Positions 7,664-12,509 of a DNA stretch of 14,298 nucleotides are shown piece by piece. Source of the DNA: IDS-8 sp964491485 (GTDB taxonomy: Bacteria; Pseudomonadota; Gammaproteobacteria; Steroidobacterales; Woeseiaceae). The DNA lies in the NCBI GenBank assembly GCA_964491485.1, contig CAZBGV010000088.1, forward strand, positions 1 through 14,298, written 5' to 3'. The translations under genes and the position numbers were made by a program. The notes under the pieces are model-generated. The model did no database searches, was not told the DNA's origin, and saw only the letters and a list, made by a program, of their open reading frames with translations. How positions within the stretch are numbered: the first letter of the stretch is position 1; each line of letters begins with the position of its first letter.

Positions 7664-8401
7664 ATGGCCGACAAGACGCTCACCTTCGAGCCGCTGGCCC
7701 GGCGGGAGGCACTCGCGGAGCAGATCGTGCGCCAGCTCGCCGGGCTCGTGAACCGCGGCGAGCTCCGGCCCGGCGACCGCCTCCCGGCGGAGCGCGTGCT
7801 GGCCGACAAGCTCGGCGTCGGCCGCCCGACCCTGCGCGAGGCGCTCCGCGCGCTGAAGCTGCTCGGGATCCTCGACATCCGCCACGGCGGCGGGGTGTTC
7901 GTCTCGGAGCAGAAACCGGACACGCTGCTCGGGCCGCTGTACTCCTTTCTGACCCTCGACCGCCACGACATCGGCACGGTGCTCGAGGCGCGCCGGGTGA
8001 TCGAAGGCGCGATGCTCGCGTTCGCGGCCCGGGTCATCGACGACGAGGCGATCGACAAGCTGGAAGCGAACCTGGCGCAGTTTGCCGAGCTGGTGGACGC
8101 TGCCGGCGATCGCGACCTCGAGCCGGCGGAGATCAATGCGCTCGCGGAGGATTTCCGCGCGGTCATCGAGTCCGCCGTCGACAACCCGATCCTGATCCGT
8201 GCCGTGACCACGCTCGACATCCTGAGCACGGCGGCGCGGTACCGCATCATGGCCCGCGGCTCTCCGGAGCGGCTGCTGCAAAGCCACCGCCGCATCGTCG
8301 ATGCGCTGCGCGCGCGCGCGCCGCGTGCCGCGCGGGAAGCGCTGGAAGCGCACATCGACTATTTGTGCGAGATCTGCGAAGTGCGGCGCCGCGGTGCGTA
8401 A
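7664..8401 (+). CDS. FadR-subfamily GntR transcriptional regulator (FCD domain)
   Basis: The 245-residue protein has an N-terminal winged helix of the GntR type (about residues 12-80): LRPGDRLPAERVLADKLGVG, then RPTLREALRALKLLGIL, with the wing HGGGVFV. A helical FCD ligand-binding domain follows (about 100-238). The FCD metal-site pattern is incomplete: His208 (SHRR) and His230 (EAHID) are present, but the position that is normally His in FHRAI is Arg165 (DFRAVI) and the Asp three residues before the Phe is absent. The effector may therefore be bound without a metal, as in E. coli FadR. The start ATG has GGGGGA about 6 bases upstream; the longer upstream frame crosses the divergent promoter and is rejected. 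The gene overlaps the dipeptidase start by 8 bases. It probably senses the substrate of the locus or a breakdown product. Confidence 0.93.
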   Translation: MADKTLTFEPLARREALAEQIVRQLAGLVNRGELRPGDRLPAERVLADKLGVGRPTLREALRALKLLGILDIRHGGGVFVSEQKPDTLLGPLYSFLTLDRHDIGTVLEARRVIEGAMLAFAARVIDDEAIDKLEANLAQFAELVDAAGDRDLEPAEINALAEDFRAVIESAVDNPILIRAVTTLDILSTAARYRIMARGSPERLLQSHRRIVDALRARAPRAAREALEAHIDYLCEICEVRRRGA

Positions 8402-9536
8402 GACGACCCGGCGCGCCGTGATCGGCGGCGGCATCGCGGCCGGCGCCGCGCTCGCCGCGGGAAGCTGGCTGTGGCCGCGCCTGCGCAAGCCGCCGGTCGG
8501 GATGGAGATCCCGCCGGGGCTCATCGCCCGCGGAGCGGCGCTGGTGCGCGAGCACCCGGTCGTCGACGTGCATGCGCATCCGGGCCGCTCGTTCCTGGTG
8601 GGGGCGCATCCCGAAAGCCTGCTGGTGCGGCTCATGCCGGACGGCTTCGAGACGCAGCGCATCGCCGGCATGCGCGAGGCGGGAGTGACGGCGAGCCTGC
8701 TCGCGCTGGTGGCCGATTTTCCCGTGCTGGGCCTCGGCGAGGGAGGCCTCGTCGTCACGCGCGACTTCACGCCGGGCGAGGCGTGGCGGGATTTCCGCCG
8801 CCAGCTGGAACGCGTGCAGGCGCTGGTCGCCGGCGGCGCGCTGGCGCTGGCGGGCACACCGGACGAGGTGCGGGCGGCGCATGCGGCGGGCCGGTCGGTG
8901 GCGATCCTCGGCTGCGAGGGCGCGGATTTCTGCGAAGGCAGGATCGAGCGGGTCGCGGCGGCGCACGCGGCCGGCGTGCGCGCGATCACGCTGGTGCACT
9001 ACCGGACGAACGCGCTGGGCGACACGCAGACGTCGCCGCCGGCGCACGGCGGCCTGGCGCCGTTCGGGCGGGAGGTGGTGCACGAGATGAACCGCCTCGG
9101 CATGATCGTCGACGTCGCGCATGCGAGCTTCGACACGGTGCGCGACGTGGTGGCGGAGTCGCGGGCGCCGGTGCTCCTGTCGCACAGCGCGCTGGATACG
9201 TGGCACGCGGCGTCGCCGCGCTTCATCTCGCTCGAGCACGCGCGCACGGTCACCGAGGCGGGCGGCGTGATCGGCGCGTGGCCGGCGGGCATCGGCAGCC
9301 GCACGCTCGCCGATTTCGTGGAGCAGGTGCTGGCCCTGGTGGACGCGGTCGGCGCCGCGCACGTCGCAATCGGCTCGGACCTCGACGCCAACTACCGGCC
9401 GGTGCTCACCGAGTACACGGACTTCCCCGTGCTCGCCGCCGCCCTGCTCCACCGGGGCCTGAGCGAAGCCGACACCGCAAACATCCTCGGCGGCAACTTC
9501 CTCCGCCTCTTCGACGCCGTCACCCCCCTCCCCTGA
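8394..9536 (+). CDS. Tat-exported M19 (membrane/renal) dipeptidase-like protein
   Basis: The 380-residue protein begins at a GTG inside the end of the regulator gene; this start gives a twin-arginine signal (KTTRRAVIGGG, R6-R7, then an Ala/Gly-rich hydrophobic run to about 26). M19 metal and substrate residues are recognisable: H60 and H62 in VDVHAHPGR, E175 in GCEGADF, H202 in LVHYRTN, H243 in VDVAHAS, H264 in LLSHSAL and D329 in IGSDLD. The E175-H202 and H243-H264 spacings (27 and 21) equal those of renal dipeptidase. The first motif reads HxH where the classical family has HxD. Family members cleave dipeptides, including ones with a D-residue, and some open beta-lactams. Pseudomonas PvdM, needed for pyoverdine maturation, is also M19-like. 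The location suggests periplasmic or membrane-anchored action on the product of the acylase; that link is inference. Confidence 0.92.
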   Translation: MRKTTRRAVIGGGIAAGAALAAGSWLWPRLRKPPVGMEIPPGLIARGAALVREHPVVDVHAHPGRSFLVGAHPESLLVRLMPDGFETQRIAGMREAGVTASLLALVADFPVLGLGEGGLVVTRDFTPGEAWRDFRRQLERVQALVAGGALALAGTPDEVRAAHAAGRSVAILGCEGADFCEGRIERVAAAHAAGVRAITLVHYRTNALGDTQTSPPAHGGLAPFGREVVHEMNRLGMIVDVAHASFDTVRDVVAESRAPVLLSHSALDTWHAASPRFISLEHARTVTEAGGVIGAWPAGIGSRTLADFVEQVLALVDAVGAAHVAIGSDLDANYRPVLTEYTDFPVLAAALLHRGLSEADTANILGGNFLRLFDAVTPLP

Positions 9537-9552
9537 CCCCGCCGCGCGATCC

Positions 9553-9578
9553 GTAGCAGGAGCGCGCCCCGCACGCCA
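9553..9578 (+). repeat. Degenerate REP remnant
   Basis: GTAGCAGGAGCGCGCC resembles the GTAGGAGC head with a three-base insertion and a GCGCGC-class stem whose second half is eroded. It begins 17 bases after the dipeptidase stop codon. It is listed as a remnant because the closing arm is not convincing. Confidence 0.4.
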
Positions 9579-9603
9579 CCCACTCCCCCGAACGACGGCC
9601 CCC

Positions 9604-9633
9604 GTAGGAGCCGCCACGCGGGCGACCGAACGC
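9604..9633 (+). repeat. REP palindrome, CCCGC stem class, plus orientation
   Basis: It starts GTAGGAGCCGCCACGCGGGC and continues GACCGAACGC; one C of the stem is missing relative to the other copies. With the inverted copy at 9719-9743 it forms a REPIN-like pair with an 85-base spacer. Confidence 0.65.
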
Positions 9634-9661
9634 AGGCACGTACAACAGAACGAAGGCACGT
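9628..9661 (+). repeat. Short near-direct repeat, 20-base period
   Basis: GAACGCAGGCACGT (9628-9641) is followed 20 bases on by GAACGAAGGCACGT (9648-9661), differing at one base of 14. The first copy begins in the tail of the REP at 9604-9633. It is probably a small local duplication, with no assigned function. Confidence 0.4.
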
Positions 9662-9718
9662 TATCCCACCGCAAACGTGCGTGAACGATGCGGTGTCAAA
9701 GAGGGCGTGCCACGATCC

Positions 9719-9743
9719 AGTCGCCCGCATGGCGGGCTCCTAC
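9719..9743 (-). repeat. REP palindrome, CCCGC stem class, minus orientation
   Basis: On the plus strand it reads TCGCCCGCATGGCGGGCTCC followed by TAC, the reverse of GTAGGAGC plus stem. The GACCGAACGC tail seen in other copies is degraded here after the GACT. Confidence 0.65.
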
Positions 9744-9770
9744 GGAGGCCTTCGTTGGGTCCACGGGGGT

Positions 9771-9801
9771 GCGTTCGGTCGCCCGCATGGCGGGCTCCTA
9801 C
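9771..9801 (-). repeat. REP palindrome, CCCGC stem class, minus orientation, near-identical to 2762-2792
   Basis: This full 31-base copy matches the copy at 2762-2792 at 30 of 31 positions, with the loop base A here and G there, in the same orientation. It stands 27 bases after the previous copy (9719-9743), so the two form a head-to-tail pair. Confidence 0.7.
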
Positions 9802-9881
9802 GTCCGGGGCGCCGACCGCAAACGCGGGAGCGAGGCCGGAAATTGCGCGGAGGGCATTTTTGCCGGCGGGTTTGTAAGAGA

Positions 9882-9947
9882 TGCAGCGAGCCGCTGCAAG
9901 GGCGGCGGCGCGCGAATTGCATCCCCGTGGCATGCAATTTGCAGCGG
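9882..9947 (+). promoter_or_regulatory. Candidate leader with competing hairpins before the 9978 gene
   Basis: Three pairing arms occur: TGCAGCG (9882-9888), CGCTGCA (9892-9898) and TGCAGCG (9940-9946). The middle arm can pair perfectly with either outer arm, and the distal pairing extends to 9 bases (9891-9899 with 9939-9947). Inside the distal loop lies another perfect 8-base stem, AATTGCAT (9915-9922) with ATGCAATT (9932-9939). This ends about 20 bases before the Shine-Dalgarno of the next gene. It could be an RNA switch, or a DNA operator region; neither is shown. Confidence 0.4.
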
Positions 9948-9977
9948 ACCGACGGCAAGTCACGACGGAGTGGAACG

Positions 9978-10268
9978 ATGGCAGAGGGACAACTGACGAA
10001 GCGCACCGACAATCACGACCTGATCCGCAAGTGGGCGGAGGAGCGGAACGCAAGGCCGACCAGGGTGAAGCGCACGGGCAGCGATGACGATCCGGGCCTG
10101 CTGCGCCTCGATTTTCCGGGGTACAGCGGCGATGACGAGCTGGAGGAGATTTCCTGGGACGATTTTTTCCGCAAGTTCGATGAGGCGGAGCTGGAGCTGA
10201 TTTACCAGGAGCGCACGGCGAGCGGAGAGATCAGCAACTTCAACAAGCTGGTGAGCCGCGCGCATTAG
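9978..10268 (+). CDS. Small conserved protein of unknown function, 96 aa (family often mislabelled 1,4-alpha-glucan branching enzyme)
   Basis: The 96-residue acidic, soluble protein has no signal or membrane segment. It starts at an ATG with GGAG 7 bases upstream. The pattern HDLIRKWAEER (13-23), then RPTRVKRTG, LLRLDFPGYS (41-50) and ELEEISWDDFFRKFDE (54-69), ending FNKLVSR, matches my memory of a widespread proteobacterial family of about 100 residues. Databases often carry it under the name 1,4-alpha-glucan branching enzyme although it is far too short to be one and has no GH13 motif. A role as an accessory or regulatory protein of glycogen metabolism is possible and fits the glycosyltransferase and debranching genes 1.2 kb downstream, but it is unproven. 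The next gene begins 24 bases after its stop, so the two are probably one operon. Confidence 0.8.
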   Translation: MAEGQLTKRTDNHDLIRKWAEERNARPTRVKRTGSDDDPGLLRLDFPGYSGDDELEEISWDDFFRKFDEAELELIYQERTASGEISNFNKLVSRAH

Positions 10269-10292
10269 AAGCAACGAGATCGAAGGCAGGAC

Positions 10293-10685
10293 ATGAAAGA
10301 GTACGATCCGGAGATCCCGCCCGATCCCGGGAAGTGGCTGGCCCTGCCCCGGGAGGAGCGGGAGCGGCTGGTGAAGGCGTACTACGAGCGGACCGGCGGT
10401 TACGGCGGCTCGCTGGACGTGCACGCGCGGGTGCACGCGACGATCGAGACGCAGCTGGCAGAGCGGGTGCCGCCGGTCAAGGCGGCATTCGTGCGGCTGC
10501 GCGACAACGGCCTCAGCCGGCACGAGGCGGTGCGCGCCATCGGCTCGGTGCTGGGCCGCTACATTCGCCGGATCGAGAATCCCGAGGATTTGACCTCTCC
10601 GGCGAACCGCGAGTATTTCTCCGCGCTCGAGATGCTCACCGCGGACACCTGGCTCGCCGGGCAAGCGGCGGAACCGGGCTTCTGA
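10293..10685 (+). CDS. Conserved protein of unknown function, 130 aa
   Basis: The 130-residue soluble protein has no signal peptide. It opens YDPEIPPDPGKWLALPREER (4-23), followed by a helical core with H44xxxH48 (VHARVHATIETQLAE) and LSRHEAVRAIGSVLGRYI (74-91). The DPxxWL start, the paired His and the RHEAxxAIGSVL block look like a conserved uncharacterised bacterial family that I recognise by pattern but cannot name. The two His plus H77 might bind a metal, which is a guess from spacing only. The C-terminal 40 residues look variable. It follows the 96-residue gene at 24 bases with a GAAGG ribosome site, so co-transcription is likely. Confidence 0.8.
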   Translation: MKEYDPEIPPDPGKWLALPREERERLVKAYYERTGGYGGSLDVHARVHATIETQLAERVPPVKAAFVRLRDNGLSRHEAVRAIGSVLGRYIRRIENPEDLTSPANREYFSALEMLTADTWLAGQAAEPGF

Positions 10686-10686
10686 G

Positions 10687-10709
10687 CCCGCCGCAAGCCG
10701 GTCGGCGGG
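10687..10709 (+). terminator. GC-rich hairpin just after the 10293 gene, possible terminator
   Basis: CCCGCCG (10687-10693) pairs perfectly with CGGCGGG (10703-10709) across a 9-base loop, starting 2 bases after the stop codon. There is no T tract, so it would not be a canonical intrinsic terminator. It could instead protect the mRNA end. Confidence 0.35.
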
Positions 10710-10768
10710 AGCCCGCGGCCCGCCGATCCGCGCGCGTCGATTCCTGAGCCCCGCGTTCGACTGGGAAA

Positions 10769-10796
10769 TGACGGGAGCGGCCGTGCGGTCCCGTCA
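10769..10796. promoter_or_regulatory. Perfect 8-base inverted repeat upstream of the YCII gene
   Basis: TGACGGGA (10769-10776) is mirrored by TCCCGTCA (10789-10796) with 12 bases between, so the arm centres are 20 bases apart, about two helical turns. It lies 31 bases before the GTG start at 10828. It may be an operator for a dimeric regulator or an RNA hairpin; no regulator is visible nearby. Confidence 0.4.
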
Positions 10797-10827
10797 CTGT
10801 AGCCGTACACGTAAAAAGGAGTCCGCC

Positions 10828-11205
10828 GTGAAATATCTCTGCCTCGCCTGGGAAGAGGAAGCGCAGCTCGACGCGCTGAGCCGCGCAGAATGGGACGCGC
10901 TGCGACGGGAGACGCTGGACTACGTCGCGTCGCTCCGGGAAAGCGGCCACCTGCTGGTCACCGAGGCCCTGCAGAGCGCGAGGAACGGCGTGTCGCTGCG
11001 GGTCAGGAACGGCATGCTGGCCACGACCGACGGACCGTTCACGGAAACGAAGGAGCAGCTCGGCGGCATCTTCCTGCTGGAGGCCGCGGACCTGAACGAA
11101 GCCATCCAGATCGCCGCGCGCTGGCCGTCGGCGCAGATCGGGACGATCGAGGTGCGGCCGGTGGAGGCCGAGCTGCGCGACGAAGGCCGCTACGCCGCGG
11201 TATAG
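10828..11205 (+). CDS. YCII-family protein (YciI-like), 125 aa
   Basis: The start is the GTG at 10828, preceded by AAGGAG at 7 bases, giving MKYLCLAWEEE; an open frame starting upstream at 10768 crosses the palindrome and is rejected. The 125-residue protein has the standard features of the subgroup: the early MKYLCL strand, ESGHLLVTEAL (38-48), the hallmark TDGPFTETKEQLGGIFLLEA (67-86), DLNEAI (88-93) and a final IGTIEVRPV (104-112). YCII proteins are small alpha-beta barrel dimers with a conserved His-Asp pair (candidates H41 and D68 here); a catalytic role has been suggested but most have no known substrate. Relatives are often paired with an ECF sigma factor gene. None is present on either side, so this is a solo copy. 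Confidence 0.9.
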   Translation: MKYLCLAWEEEAQLDALSRAEWDALRRETLDYVASLRESGHLLVTEALQSARNGVSLRVRNGMLATTDGPFTETKEQLGGIFLLEAADLNEAIQIAARWPSAQIGTIEVRPVEAELRDEGRYAAV

Positions 11206-11300
11206 CCGGCCTTCCCGCGCCGCCCCGACAGGCCTTTCCGGCACGACGCGCCGGCGGCATGCGCGCCGCCCGCATCGTCTGGCCATCGTCGTCGGCACCA

Positions 11301-11309
11301 TGCAATAAT
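11301..11309 (+). promoter_or_regulatory. Possible extended -10 promoter for the glycosyltransferase operon
   Basis: TGCAATAAT is an extended -10 (TG, one base, then AATAAT with 5 of 6 matches) in a gap otherwise very GC-rich. The -35 position is poor (GGCCAT), which extended -10 promoters tolerate. It would leave a leader of about 130 bases. The AT-rich stretch at 11395-11430 is another place a promoter could lie. Confidence 0.3.
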
Positions 11310-11448
11310 CGATCGCACCACCGCCCGCCAAGCCGCTCGCCCGGCACCTGCCGGCAATGCGGCGGAAACGCGGCCACTGTTCGTGGATTCACGCGGTGCT
11401 TTCATAAACGTTGCTTTACTACTTTCGCTGGAAGGGAGATCCAATGGT

Positions 11449-12504
11449 ATGCGAATTGCACAGATTGCGCCTTTGATCGAATCCGTGCCGCCGCGCCTGT
11501 ACGGCGGCACCGAACGCGTCGTTTCCTATCTCACGGAGGAGCTGGTGCGACAGGGTCACGACGTCACGCTGTTCGCATCCGCCGATTCCGTCACCGCGGC
11601 GAAGCTCGTGCCGTGTGCACCGTCCGCACTGCGCCTGGAGCCGCGCTCGCTGAGCCCGCTGCCGCACTACATGGTCATGTTCGAGCAGCTCCGCAGGCGC
11701 AGCCGCGACTTCGACCTGATACATTTTCACATCGACTACATCCATTATCCGCTCATGCGCGAGATGCTGGTGCCGCACGTATCGACCTTGCACGGACGCC
11801 AGGACATGTGGGACCTCGAGCCCTTGTTCGCGGAGTACGACGACATGCCGCTCGTCTCGATCTCGAACAGCCAGCGTTCCCCGGTCCGCTCCGCCAACTG
11901 GGTCGGCACCGTGTACCACGGCATTCCGCGCGACCTGCTGCCGTTTTCGCCGCGCGGCGGCGATTACCTCGCGTTCCTCGGCCGCATCTCGGTCGAGAAG
12001 CGCCTGGACCGGGCCATCGAGATCGCGACCCGCGCGGGCCGGGAGCTCGTGGTCGCAGCCAAGGTGGACAAGGCGGACCGGGACTACTTCCTCACGGACA
12101 TCAAGCCGCTGCTCGACCGCAGCCCGAACGTGCGCTACATCGGCGAGGTCAACGACCGGGAAAAGGCCGAGGTGCTCGGCGGCGCGCTGGCGCTCCTGTT
12201 CCCGATCGACTGGCCGGAACCCTTCGGCCTCACGATGATCGAATCGATGTCGTGCGGCACGCCCGTGCTGGGGTGGCATTGCGGCTCCGTACCCGAGATC
12301 ATCACGGATGGAGTCAGCGGGCGGATCGTGGAGAGCATTTACGAGGCGGTTGCGGCCGTCGACGAGCTCGCCACCCTCGATCGCCGGCTGGTGCGCGACT
12401 GCTTCGAGAACCGATTCTGCGTCGAGAGAATGGCTGCAGACTACCTGACCATCTACCAGCGGCTGGTCGAACGGCACGTCGCCTCGGTCCATACCGCAGC
12501 CTGA
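11449..12504 (+). CDS. Glycosyltransferase family 4 (GT-B fold)
   Basis: This 351-residue cytoplasmic retaining glycosyltransferase starts at MRIAQIAPL, with GGGAG about 10 bases upstream. The N-terminal Rossmann half has the glycine loop YGGTERVV (18-25) and FDLIHFHIDY (88-97). The C-terminal nucleotide-sugar half has FLGRISVEKR (176-185), whose Arg/Lys contact the donor phosphates, and the EX7E element in EPFGLTMIE (E257 and E265), followed by SCGTPVLGWHCGSVPE. These features fix the family but not the sugar or acceptor. At 351 residues it is shorter than GlgA-type glycogen synthases. It is followed 5 bases after its stop by an amylo-alpha-1,6-glucosidase gene, a pairing that suggests work on an alpha-glucan or a compatible-solute sugar. 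That assignment is inferred from context. Confidence 0.92.
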   Translation: MRIAQIAPLIESVPPRLYGGTERVVSYLTEELVRQGHDVTLFASADSVTAAKLVPCAPSALRLEPRSLSPLPHYMVMFEQLRRRSRDFDLIHFHIDYIHYPLMREMLVPHVSTLHGRQDMWDLEPLFAEYDDMPLVSISNSQRSPVRSANWVGTVYHGIPRDLLPFSPRGGDYLAFLGRISVEKRLDRAIEIATRAGRELVVAAKVDKADRDYFLTDIKPLLDRSPNVRYIGEVNDREKAEVLGGALALLFPIDWPEPFGLTMIESMSCGTPVLGWHCGSVPEIITDGVSGRIVESIYEAVAAVDELATLDRRLVRDCFENRFCVERMAADYLTIYQRLVERHVASVHTAA

Positions 12505-12509
12505 GCGGG

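Larger units (their letters stand above)
9537..9977. other. Non-coding region with REP copies and a structured leader
   Basis: There is no credible gene in this 441-base stretch. Open frames here are made of REP sequence and lack family features. From left to right it holds a degenerate REP (about 9553), a plus-oriented REP (9604), a short near-direct repeat, two minus-oriented REPs (9719 and 9771) and, from about 9882, overlapping inverted repeats just before the next gene. Confidence 0.75.

Noticed and set aside
7585..8355. N-terminal extension of the receptor frame to 8355
   Set aside because: It runs antisense to the regulator, is Ser/Arg-rich, and puts hundreds of residues before a clear signal peptide. 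The start at 7584 has a good ribosome site.
2789..9536. A complete pyoverdine biosynthesis locus
   Set aside because: Only the processing and uptake-type proteins are present. There is no peptide synthetase, PvdA-, PvdP- or PvdN-like gene in the window.
6074..9674. Two long minus-strand frames opposite the regulator and dipeptidase genes
   Set aside because: Their translations are Arg/Ala/Pro-rich and cross the divergent promoter and REP repeats. The plus-strand genes have full family signatures.
9537..9977. CRISPR array in the repeat-rich gap
   Set aside because: Repeats are palindromic REP copies in both orientations with uneven spacing (27 to over 80 bases) and no unique spacers of constant length.
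11206..11250. Intrinsic terminator after the YCII gene
   Set aside because: I found no stem longer than a few bases and no T tract.
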